Shown one piece after another: positions 11,850 through 24,000 of a DNA stretch of 64,000 bases. A model generated the notes under the pieces. The model saw nothing but the letters and a program-made list of their open reading frames with translations, ran no database searches and was not told the DNA's origin. Origin of the DNA: Protula sp. h YS-2021 (taxonomy: Eukaryota > Annelida > Polychaeta > Sabellida > Serpulidae); the NCBI GenBank assembly GCA_949752745.1, contig OX457028.1, positions 23,560,218 through 23,624,217 of the forward strand. The letters are read 5' to 3'. The position numbers were made by a program, and so were the translations under genes. Numbering within the stretch: the stretch's first letter is position 1; each line of letters begins with the position of its first letter.

Positions 11850-13300
11850 GCCAATTATCATTCATTGATATCCAAACCTCAGGCATGACGACAGCTTGTT
11901 AGCGAAAATGGCGTTCCAGCCGTCGAAAGTAATACTTTCAAGTAATTCATTAAAGGGTTAATTTTTAATTTTAAGTACTTTAAAAAGCTGGCATTTCTTA
12001 CTGACTTCTTTTATGCTTAAGCTTTTTATTTTAATATCTTGGTTTTTAAATTCATAAAATGATTTTCCTTTCGGATGTGGCTGTCGCCATTAAATCGTGT
12101 GAAATTCTCCACCCCTGAACATGTTTGGTTTCCATTCCTGTGGTAATTTTTCTGTCTTAGATATACACTTCTAGTTGTGTCAATTTTTATAGAAACAAAT
12201 ATAAATTGTCTTATTTTTATAGTTTTTGCAATTTTTCATGTACTGTGCTAGGGGAGAGGCGTAGATGCCATTATAAATCGAACAGGTTCATGCATGTATT
12301 ATAAAACGGTTTTGGGGAGAAATCACTTCTAAATAAAATAGTTTCTTCTATAATTTTGTGACTTCATGCATAAGCATATCTTCCATAAAAGTGCCACTTA
12401 TTAGTACTGATCATTTAGTCAAGCCATTTTAATTTCTATTGTTATTCGTACGTCCTTATAGGTAATTAACTTTATTTTGTTCTTTAATTATGGTTATACT
12501 TTTAACTGAAGTAGTGGCATTTGCTAAACATGTTTCCTTTTGTACATTAGAGTCTTTATTTGGTGAGATATGTTACCAAAGATGTCACCAGTCATCAATG
12601 CCGTTTAAAATTCTTTGAGTAGAAGCCTATTTTGGTCACTGTGGGACTTTTCGGAGACAAGTTAGTTGATCTCGGCGAGCGAAGTAAGTACTGGTAAGCA
12701 GTGCCAGTTGATCTCGAAACGTTCAGTTTTCATGTAATCTCAGCTCCGAATATTAAGCCGGATTTAGGCATGATGACCACAACGTGAAAACCCCCTCCAC
12801 TTCTAGTTTATGCCAATTGAACCCAGTGCGAATAGCTGAACTAATGGGGATAACATTATTTCATAATGCAGTTATGTTATAGATAAACCATGAAAGGGAG
12901 TTAATTCGTGAAATATAATACAATGATATTATGTGTTATATTTCACGGATCAACGACTTTGAATAGTTTATCTGACTTTAACTAGTCACTTGATGTAATT
13001 TGTGCTGAGAGATATATTAAATTTGTTTGAATTGTTTTTAACATTAAGTTATAATGTCTTTTATTTTCAACACAAAAAAGCTAATGTGGGTAAAAATGTC
13101 TGTAACTAAACAATTCACAATATAATACACTCTTTGAATGAATCACCCCGTCATCCCTTTAAAAATCGTGAATAGAAGATAAAAATGATGTTGAAACCTA
13201 AAAGCTGATACTTGTGATTAGAGAACAAATAGCTTCGTACTAATAAATAGGATACACTCTTCGAAACCAGTGTTTTAATTTAAACGTGCAATGAGTGAAA
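11850..13300. other. Unassigned AT-rich DNA
   Basis: No exon recognised. One imperfect palindrome, 'gtgaaatata...tatatttcac', lies near 12908-12946. Confidence 0.4.
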
Positions 13301-13304
13301 AATA

Positions 13305-15224
13305 CAGTAAAAACCAGCCTACACCGGACGGGACTCCTACAAAATCGAAATTTTTGTCTCTTCCCCGATTACGAAATCGAAAAAAAGTTCAACGGAATCG
13401 AAAAAGCCCTTGCATAATCAGTTACATAACAATAACTAACAACACCCCTACAGTAGACATGCGTTCTACAAACATACGAAGTTCGGAACACCCCGTCGCG
13501 GTAGTCCGGAAAGAGCCTGATAGGAGGTTTAAAGATGTACATAATCATCCGTCCTCAAACAACAGGAGTTAATAATCCCGAAGATCAAGATAGTAATTGC
13601 TAACGTTTAAAAGTCCTAGAGCACACATTTATTTTTCCAAGTATTTGAAAGGGTTGGATGGGCATGCAAGTAAATTTCAGTTAAACTATAAGAATGGAGA
13701 TAGAATTCATTGAAACTAATAAGAGAAAACGTGGAGTTATTTGTGACGGGTACAGGTATTATCAAAAGTACACTACAAAAAATGGACAAATTTCATGGCT
13801 GTGCTCTGTTCGAATCTGTAAAGCACGTTTGAAAACTGAAAATTCTGTAGCTATGTAAATTTACAGAAAAAGGTATAAAATCTCTCAAAATGGCAGCGTA
13901 CAGATCCCGACGGAAGAAGTACCCAGTACTCCCAACTTTACAAGACCCTGACCAAAATGGATACAAAAAGCAATAAAAAACGAATTTCTTTTGAAGAATG
14001 ACACAGAAAATGGGATAGTGATTTCTTCTGCGGAGACAAACCCTGAATGCCTGTGTTCTGTTGAAGAAATTTTCATGGACGGAACATTCAAATGTTGTCA
14101 GAATTTTTTCAGCCAACTTTACACTATCCATTGATTCATCAAAGGAAATTACGTGCCTCTGGTTTATATGCTTCTGAGTGGAAAATCCGCAGATGTTTAT
14201 AGAAGAGCTTTCACTGACCTCAAGTCAACTTGCGAGGAAAAAGGAATAATCCTAAGCCCTAAAGTGGTCCACGTTGACTTCAAAGTACCGGTTATGACAA
14301 TCGTACAAGACCTCTTTCCAGGTGCAAAACTACAGTGCTGTAGATTTCACCTCGGTCAAGCATGGTGGCGAAAGATACAGTCCGTTGGATTGACCGAGGA
14401 TTTTCGAGATAATACTGAAATCGGAAAATGGCTACATCTTTGCTTTGGCCTCCATTTCTTGGACCCAAAAGAGGTTGGTAATTCTTTCGTTGAAGACATT
14501 CTTCCAACTTTACCGGATAACGATAAATGTGAAAACCTCGCAGATTATCACACCGATATCTATATTGTCGATGTCGCAAAGTTTCCGCCACAGCTGTGTG
14601 CTGAATATCCATCAACACAACGCCAAACCAATAATGGACCCGAAGCCTTTCGCCGGAATTATAATGGAATTTTTCAGTACCCCAAAACCCAACATCTTCG
14701 TGTTCTTCGATGCCGTCCGGAAGCTTCAGACAACCACCTACATACTTATAAGAAGTATGGACGTCGCAACACATCAGACCGCCAAGGAAAAAACAAAGAC
14801 ACAATCGGCTATGGACCTCTACACAAGGCTAACACACAAAGAAATAACACGCGCACACTACATCACAGCATTGGGACACAAATTTGTTCCTGTAATGAAC
14901 TGATGGTCAACGGAGCCGCACTGTATATGGACTATGTAAACACCGTTACATCATTCTATTGCTCTGTTTTTTTCGTTTTCATAAATATTTTTTTTTCGAT
15001 TTTGTAAAACTTTTTTTTCGATTTCGTGAAGCATTTTTTCGATTTTGTAGCTCACCATACCACACCGGACAACGGGGAGACTGGCGGATTTTATCCGGTA
15101 TGTAGAGGTGTCCGGTATTTCAGGGGTCATGTAAGCTAATCGGGAAAAAACGGAACTGAGAATTCTTGTCAAGTATTGGCAGTTGTCCGGTATTTCAGGG
15201 TTTGTCCAGAATGAGGTTTTACTA
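13305..15224 (+). mobile_element. Decayed FLYWCH/MULE DNA transposon
   Basis: The left end starts TA|CAGTAAAAACCAGCCTAC and the right end reads, inverted, TA|TAGTAAAACCTCATTCTGG. Both ends are bordered by TA. Subterminal 'tacaaaatcgaaa' motifs occur near both ends (left about 13338; right, inverted, about 14995-15050), supporting one unit of about 1.9 kb. Inside lies the broken transposase at 13694-14903. CAGTAAAACC ends resemble pogo/Tigger elements, whereas the protein is MULE-type. The boundaries are therefore provisional. Confidence 0.55.
13694..14903 (+). pseudogene. FLYWCH zinc finger / MULE transposase remnant
   Basis: From the ATG at 13694 the frame shows a FLYWCH-like N-terminus (KRGVICDGYRYYQKYT, then SWLCSVRICKARLKT), which is a DNA-binding finger. 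A MULE transposase core follows, with EEIFMDGTFKCC, YVPLVYMLLSGKSADVYRRA, VVHVDFKVPV and LQCCRFHLGQAWW. The DGTFK and HVDF aspartates fit the catalytic DDE triad. Stops interrupt it at about 13856, 13949 and 14131. A one-base shift near 14660-14680 moves the conserved tail (PNIFVFFDAVRKLQTTTYIL) into another frame that runs to about 14903. It cannot make an intact enzyme. Confidence 0.8.
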
Positions 15225-15229
15225 TAATG

Positions 15230-18080
15230 ACATACTGGATACTGCATGGGCGTATGAATGATAACGATGCAGTAAGAAATGTCGCTTAAAACATCGATAC
15301 GTCATGACCTGGTCCTTATCTTTTCAACGGAGAGACATTTTACTATGAATCAGACATTTTGAAACGTGATAACTGCATCGTTACAACGACGTTGTGTAAG
15401 CGTTGCTTCTGGTCAGTTTTGCAGCTGCATATCGGCTAAATGATGTTGAATTAGTGAAGTCGCAACAGCTTGGCAAATACGTTGATCTACAAATGTCGCT
15501 TTTACGTATACCGTCTCTGGTGCCCACAGTCCTAATTAGAAATATCTGTAATTTTATGTCTCTGAATGAATGAAGGGTCACAGCTTGGATAACATTCCCT
15601 GGACACTCTTTTGTTCAGGTCAGTGCATTATTATCGAACAACTGCATATTATGAAAATTAAGGTACTCTTACAGCAGCAGATGACGTCATCAATAGGGGT
15701 TTGATGGTGTTTAAATGCTGGAAAAAATAAAATTAATGAAATATTTATAACATACACTGAAAACTTCGCAAACATTCGGAAATAGAAATAACAAATAAAA
15801 TAACTTTCTCGGTTACAGCGACTCACGTGAAGTCAAGCAGAACTATTAAAACTAAAATATGGTACCATCTCCCAAGGATATGGTAAACACTTTATGCTAT
15901 TTTGTCTGGGAAAATGTTCAAAAAGACTGTTCTAGTACATTACGAGGCGAAACAAAAATCAGGATTAAAGAGCAACTGAAAGGGGTTTAAGTTTCTGTTA
16001 ACGGGTTGAGGGGTTGTGTGAGGTTTGAACCTCTTCAGTTTAGGGAAAAATCTACACATCTCTGCAATAATTCTCTGTATCCAACTCCAATAAATCCATA
16101 TGTGCCATTTTAATGTGACCAGATATTTTTTATTGAATGCAAGTGTCTAACTTAAAAGAGCTAAATAAATTACATTTTCAAGCATGCCATCAAAACACTT
16201 ACGAAGGCAGTCTCCATCGCATGCTTTATAAGCTAGGTTTCTTAATACACTCTTCAATTTGCATGCTTTCGGCTTCCTCAGTAACCTTAGAGACGACAGT
16301 TAAATTAGACACCGCTCTGTAATTCTTGTGTACAGGATCAAGGCCAGGCTGTTTCAGCAATTGTTTGATTGTATATGGGCAAGTGATTACTGATTCATGC
16401 CTGCCATAAACTGAAGTTAAAGTACCACCGTGTTTGGATAGTAATGAATCCCCAAGTCCATTTCTTCATGTTCGGAGTACAGTGTATAACATACCACTCC
16501 CTGCTTAAATACAGTCCACTCAATATTTTTTATCTTTTATATTTTAATTAAAATAGTTTTTCTACTCAGTTTTGGTCTTTTTAGACCGATAAATATGAAA
16601 CCAAAATGCGACTTGAAACCTGTGGACTTATGGTCACATTTGAGATATCACTTGAAGACCTAGTAATAATATGGTCTAGAATTTAACCTTTACAGTGTGT
16701 TGTTTTTTGCACATGTTGGTCCAAGTCAAACGCGTGAGAAATGTACTTTATCCTTTATTGAATGGATCTGTGTCAATAGAGCACATCGAAACTGACGGCT
16801 GCAACTATTGATGTGTGAAATACACTTTTCATTTTTGAGAAGCCCCTACAACAGAAAATCAGCATTGCATGGGATTATTTCATGCATATGCGTATGTACG
16901 CTTTTATGTTGAAAAATCGTATCACCTGCTAGGTTTTTAGCCTGAATGTCTTGCAATTTTGGTTGATAGTAGGAGACATAAGTACCTACCTTGTCTCTAC
17001 TTCTTTTGGTAATTCGCTAAAAGGAGGCGAAAATGTTGGCATAAAACTTAAAATTTCTCAAGGAAAATAGTTTTGCTGTCTTGAAATTGTAACTGTCGCT
17101 GGTGCCAGTATTAAATAACTCTCTATTACTTTTTTTGGTGATGAGCCAAAAAATGGGCGGAAATTTTGGCATAAAACCAACAATCTTAACAAACTACAGG
17201 AAATATCCTTATTGCCTTGTAATATAAAGTAACAGTAGCACACATAACTACCTAAAGTTTATTATTTTTTGGCAATTTTGAATTACCGACAGTAATTTGA
17301 AGGTGAAACTTATATGTCATAAATCTTGACATCAGTATTCGTGGGCTGAGGCATTGTCTTTCATTTCTATTATCACTCTAAATTTGTGTTTTGAAAAATT
17401 TGTATGAAAAAATGCAAAAAAATAAGTATTTCTTGTTTGTGTTTTGATATGTTTTGGATGATATAACGTGGAAGTTTTCAAATTTTTTTGCAGTGATGCC
17501 TCACTATGTGTTTCGTCTTATATTCAGAAACTAATAAAACGATAATTTTTATCTCTCAAACATTTCCAGAAATCAGTTTTATATGTATTTTTTACCACAT
17601 AATTTTATCTTAGTCCAAGTGGCCAGAACCTATTGGGCAAGCCAAAATACCAAGGTTTCAAGCTGACATACACAATTTATTAGATGTTATTGCTCAACAC
17701 GATACTTCACGATATACATTTAAAATTAAGTAAAGAGAACTTATGTTGCACCATTTTAAAATTATCATATTCTAAAGACAGGACGTCGATGAGTGCAAAG
17801 CGATGAAGGTTATGTTCAGAAACTCGAAACTTATAAGTTAGTACAGTGCCAGTTGATTAAATAGAAACGTGGAAAGGTAATGACTGCTCGATAAATAGCC
17901 AGTTCCGTCAGAAAAGAGACGAGAATGGCCAAAACATATAAGTTTTGGTTTTCCCCTGGTTTTACCAGTGAACAGAACGCCATCTGCTTATTTTAATGTT
18001 TTTAATTTATTTTAAAACAACCAAGTTTTGATATTCAAAAAATTCTATGTAACCGACAGTGACTTCAGTAAAGAGTGGTT
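15230..18080. other. Upstream flank of the carrier gene, nothing recognised
   Basis: No exon or named repeat recognised. A degenerate internal duplication is visible around 16990-17190 (shared 'tggtaattcgctaaaaggaggcgaaaa'-like and 'ttggcataaaac' segments). The promoter of the downstream carrier gene should lie at its right end, but no core element is obvious. Confidence 0.4.
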
Positions 18081-18089
18081 TTCGAAAAA

Positions 18090-21000
18090 ATGATAAGTGA
18101 GACGGTCAACGGGAGTAATCAGGGCTCAAGTGATGCGATATTTTCAACGGAAAAAGCGGGGAAAACGTGTGTTGCTGGAGGTAATATACCCGATGGTTGA
18201 TAAATTAGTTGTGGCCAATGCACACTTTCAAATTTATAAAGCCATCATATGATCTTTTAAAAAAATTTTCACATATTATTCAGTCCTTTTCATAACCAGC
18301 ATGTGAATATGTTTCTGGCAAAGTGAAATTTTGTTGATTTTTGCCTTTTTTCTCTGTCATTTCTGTGTATCCTTATCCTAACTGAATTAAACCGAAACTC
18401 GAAAATTTTTCATCAAAAGTCAAAATGCGAATTGGCTTATTTCGAACGTGCATTTGGAAGAAGCTATTCGCACCACTGTGCTTATCGCGGAGTTAGCTCG
18501 GAGTCAATTCTGACTTAAATAACTTCGCATCTCTGTCAGAACGGGTATGCCGAACCCCGATAGCGGACCGCTTCCTGAAGCTAGCTCCGAGTCATTTTTT
18601 TTTTTTTTTTTTGCCAGGGTGATCAGTCAACCTGGCTGTTCAATCACTTTGCGGAAGTGAACAGTACCTGTTTGCAAAACCTTAGACATTCGCTCCATTA
18701 CGAGTTTTGAGATAGTGAAAATATTGCAGGTGTAATTTTAGAAGCTTGACCATGTTATGATTATAACAAGGGGAAAACGTCTTGAGGCTATATTATTGAT
18801 TAATATTAACTAACTGACTAATAACGGCTTTGAAGCAGGGCTGGTAAAAATCATGATTTTTAAAAAGAAAAAAATCATGGGTTTGATTTTTTTAGGCCCC
18901 AACCCTACAGGGTTTGGGGCCTATAGACTTGGGGTGTCTGTCCGTCTGTCTGTCTGTCCGTCATCGCTTTTTTGTACAGGCGATATCTCGAGAACGCAGA
19001 GGCCTAGAGACTTGATGTTTTGCTCATTTGAAAGGTCTCGACTTTTAGATGTGCCTTTTGGCCATTTTGGCCAAATTCGGTCACGTGATCTTGGCCAAAT
19101 TGGCCAAAACCGCAAAAATCGACTTGAGTTTGTACAGGCGATATCTCGAGAACGCAGAGGCACAGAGACCTGATGTTCGGCTCATTTGAAAGGTCTCGAC
19201 TTGTAGATGTGCCTTTTGGCCATTTTGGCCAAATTCGATTTCGTGATCTTGGCCAAATGGGCCAAAACGCAAAAAAATCGATGTGTGTTTGTACAGGCGA
19301 TATCTCGAGAATGCATAGGCCTAGAGACTTGATGTTAGGCTCATTTGAAAGATCTCGTGTTGTAGATGTGCCTTTTGGCCATTTTGGCCGAATTCGGTCA
19401 CGTGATCTTGGCCAAATTGGCCAAAAACGCAAAAATCGACTTGAGTTTGTACAGGCGATATCTCGAGAACGCAGAGGCATAGAGACTTGATGTTGGGCTC
19501 ATTTTAAAGGTCTCGACTTATAGATGTACCTTTAGACCATTTTGGCCAAAATCGGTCACGTGATCTTTGCCAAATTGGCCAAAAAACGCAAAAAATCGAT
19601 GCGTGTTTGTACGGGCGATATCTCCGATATCTCGAGAACGCATAGGCCTAGAGACTTGATGTTAGGCTCATTCGAAAGGTCTCGACTTGGAGATGTGCCT
19701 TTTGGCCATTTTGGTCAAATTCGGTCACGTGATCTTGGCCAAATTGGCCAAAAATCCACTTGTTCTTTAAAAGCACACTGAGAAGTACCCTGACGCATTA
19801 TTTTCGACCTCAGCGAAACTCCCAAACCAGAGTAAAGCGTGATTTTGCAACTGTGGATTTGTTTTGGTTGTCGGCGATAATGAGGGATTCGGTATCTTGA
19901 TCTCAAGAACACACATATTTTTCTCAGTAAAAAATTGTTATCTGACCATAAAACCTGTGCGCCATAATTAGGCCCCAACCCTTCGGACTGGGGCCTATAG
20001 GTTTGGGGTGTCTCTCCGTCCGTCTGTCAGTCATCGCTTTATACCCCTATGAATTTGGGGGGCGGTTGGGGCCTGCGTGTGTTTCACAAATACTTACTTG
20101 TTTCTTTTACTTTTTTATTTAATTCACCAATTCTCGATTATCCATCATTGTGAAGGGAGAACTATTAGCTATTATAGCCCGTGTTATTTGAATATTAACA
20201 TTATTAATTACGTCCGGTATTGTTCTGACAATTAGATTTTTCAATGAGATCATTCTTGTATTTTTTGACAGGAGGCAATTCCTCTGTTTTTTGAAGTATC
20301 ATCCTCTTCAAATTTTCTTTTACGGGAGGCTGAACGGCACTTTGTTTGTTCATATTTTTGCATGTTTCAGCATATTTTTCTAGACGCTTGGCAATTCCTT
20401 GTATTTCAACCTTACAACCCTTACCAATTCCCTTAATTTTTTTGCCGTTCGTAACATCCGAATCGAAATATTTCCAGATGGGAGCTAAGCGTCTCCCAGA
20501 CATAATTGCCAAGTGAAAGTCAAGTATACTAGTTAATTACTTTCAGCGTTTCAAATAAAGACTGAAAGCAATTCAGAAGACATATCTTTATATTAGGGCT
20601 ATTGTGTTGCATAATTACGCGTGTTTTAAACCTCAGTGTCGTCGAAATAGAAATGAATCATTTCAAATGATACATTATCCCCCGTGGAACGGAGGGATAT
20701 AGTTTTGAACTTTTTTGGTCTGTCTGTCCCTCTGTCACGCTTCAGTCTCACGCGCCTGCAGGCCACTGGACCCTTCCGCAGTGCAGTGACCAAGAATTTT
20801 CCGGATCGAAAAAAAATTGACAAAATGGCGGACTTTTGAAAATCGGCACTGCACTTAGCGTATATACGGCAGTCTCACGCCTACAAACCGCATCAAATTT
20901 TGTACACGGCTTTTCTGGACTCTTCCGCAGTGCAGTGATCAAGAATTTTCTGGATCGGAAAAAAATTGAAAAAATGGCGGACTTTTGAAAATCGGCACTG

Positions 21001-24000
21001 CACTTAGTTTGACGTAGTTATACGCCAGTCTCACGCGCCTACAGACCACATTAATAGATGGTTTCATTTCAAATATTGTACACGGCTTCTCTGGACCCTT
21101 CCGCAGTGCAGTGAACAAGAATTTTCCGGATCGGAAAAAAAATGGACAGGCCGGATTCGTTTCAAATTCTACAAACGGGTTCCTTGGAACCAGGGTTCGC
21201 GTTGGCGGGGTTTTTGTCCACTTTTTGGGCATTTTTTACGAAATGTCTCACTTTTTCGGAACTCACCGAGTCTTTCTAGACCAAACTGAGTCACACTTTC
21301 CTTTTTTGACTCACTTTCCTGAGGACCCAGCGCGAACCCTGCTTGGAACCTTCCGCAGTGCAGTGACCAAGAGTTTTCCGGATGGGACTTAGATTGACAA
21401 AATGGCGGATTTTTCAAAATCGGCGCTGTACTTAGCGTACCTAAGGCAGTCTCACGCGCCTACTGGTCAATGGATTGATTCGTTTAAATGTTAGACATTA
21501 CGTCTACCTATCCTTCCACTTTTAAATTTTGCGTAGTCAACACGCAACAGCCTTACACACACCATATCGCCCACGGGGGGTAGACGTACTCCTCGAGGTG
21601 TAGTCAGGTTAAAGTGCTTTCTCAAAACCCGACTCAGAATCACTATCAAAAGTTTTCCTGTGGACTATGATTACCCTTTGACCACAGGTTAACTTCCCTG
21701 CATGAACAAACTGTTTGCTCAAAGGCCAGTTCAGTTGTTTGAAGTACGCTGTTTAAGTAGGGGATTAAAATCGTTATAGCAACTTAGCACTGCGTGGCAC
21801 TATAAACTGATTTAAACCAACAGATAGAGCAATCAGACACAAAACTAATAATAGGTAACAAAAATTAAAAAAGTGATTTTTTTATTTTTTTTATGAATTT
21901 ATGATACCTTGATTTAATTTAATTTAAATCATGAGAAGAAATAGGGAAGAAACTGGGAAGAAATACCTTTCTTCCGGGAAGAAAAGTAAAGTGTGAAGAA
22001 AATGAGAAGAAACCTACTTTGTCAAGAAAAAATCAATGCAACGTACTACTGTTTATTGATTTTACAGAAACACTAGTTATTGTGTTTTAATGTACTATCA
22101 AACAAAAACGAAAAAGAAACAAACAAACAACTAGAACCTCATTTCGCTAGCGAAATGTTAAACACTTAACAAAAATTAAAACGCAAAAATACTTCCTTCA
22201 TTGGGTTATTTCTTGAATAATATATTGCAAACAACGCAGCTTGAATACGTCGTATAAGCCGAGTAGTGTTTGGTTTTTGTTGACTTAAGGTTTTATTGAC
22301 TGATTAGGCACACGCCGTGTTATCTATTTACGCAGTAAGTGCTCCGCATTTACTTGCAAAAAAATACACTCTTTTCACATGGCGTTTTAAACAAGAAAAG
22401 GAAATTGAAGGCGAAAATAAAAAGTCATGCACACGTTATGTCAAGTTCTACCAAAGTCCCAAGTTTAGTGGCTCTAGGGCCCGTAGTGCCAGTGCAGGAG
22501 ATGACATCGGAAATCCGATCACTGTCAAGAAAAAAAGGTACCAACGACTGCTCGCACAAATTCATATAGCACTTGCAAGCCAAAGGCTTGTCAAGTGTTA
22601 AAAGTACACCAAAACACAAAGAAGAAATAATGATCTTATACCACGTGCTTTGCAAATGTGCTGCCCAAAAATCCTTTTCTAATCACCCCCTTTTAATCTT
22701 AATACTTATTCCCCCCATTTAAGGTAAACACAGCGTTTGTCTTTTGTTTTCACAAGCACATTAAGAGCAAGCAAAATCATACACTTATTTCTCAAACACA
22801 AAGTCAAAGTTTAAACACTTCATCAAAAGTACTCAGACTACTACACTTTCTTGTCCTTGATCGCTTGGACAAAATGCTGCCATATAGCATCCTTCGGTCT
22901 GCCGCCTTTGAACATGCTGGATTGTATGAATGTATGGACATGATTTTAAATAAATTTTGCCCCTTATATGTTCTGATTTCTTGAGTTGAGTGAAGTTGAT
23001 TTACTCAGACAAAATTGTTGAGTTACTCATTTAAAGTCGTTCCATTGGCTATTTGTTGAGTAAACAAAAAAAATTTCTATAATTATCATTGGCTAGTTTA
23101 TGTGTGGATTCGTGTGCTCTTTACATGAAAGAAAAAGATGTGGATTCGCGTCCCTTTCCAAATCGCGACGCGCAGAATTGCATATATTTCCGGAGTACAT
23201 AAAAAGCGGAGATGATGGCACCCACTTTATTTAATCCCTATTAATCTTATTTATTACATAGAAGTTTGATATGTGAATTCGCACCTATTTAAGAATTACT
23301 CCGAGTGTAGGTTAAGCAAATTATGTGAAAGAAATTCCAAATATTACACCTCTTAATGTTTCTTCCATTTCTCAGAAAGTATTTCTTCCCTATGGGAAAA
23401 AATCCGGAAAAAAACCATGGATTTTCCCTCCAAGGAAAAACATGCGAACCCTGATTGTGGGATAGTTCCTTATTCAAATTATGAGAAGTTCTTTGTTCAA
23501 ATGCGAGTTATTTTGGAACACACGTCAGCTTCCTGATAAAACTATGCCTAGTGGTTGTTGGCAAACTTCACACACCTAATGTCAGACAAAAAATAAAGAC
23601 AGGTATAGAGACAATATTTTTGGCTCCACCTTTTAATAGGATTACGTGAGTAATCCTTACTATGTAGTTATACCGTGGTACCTCGTAACAAGAGCCATAA
23701 AATATTGGGAAATCGTCGTAGGGAGCAATGGTAAAGGTTGAATAAATATTGATGGATATGAGAGTATAAGTTAGTGCAAGTTTATTTTTAGAACCCCGTC
23801 CAATCATAATAATTCTAAGGGAATTCCCCGTAACCTCTTGGTTATATGAACTATAAACAAATTACAATCATTGGCGTTTTTTTTCAGATAATAGGTGAAA
23901 TCTATTTCTAAAAGATCCAACATAGTTATTGAAAAACCGCGGCTTGTAGTTGCGTTATCTAGAAATAAAATAGATATTCCGGGTTAACTCCCAATATATA

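Noticed and set aside
14292..14804. 170-codon minus-strand frame over the transposase
   Set aside because: Antisense shadow of the MULE transposase remnant, which has recognisable motifs on the plus strand.
18853..19781. Overlapping frames with GDISR or FERSRL repeats
   Set aside because: Shadows of the roughly 145-bp tandem core; open on both strands with the same period.
22317..22601. 94-codon plus-strand frame in carrier intron 1
   Set aside because: No recognisable domain and no splice or repeat context; similar lengths are expected by chance in this much DNA.
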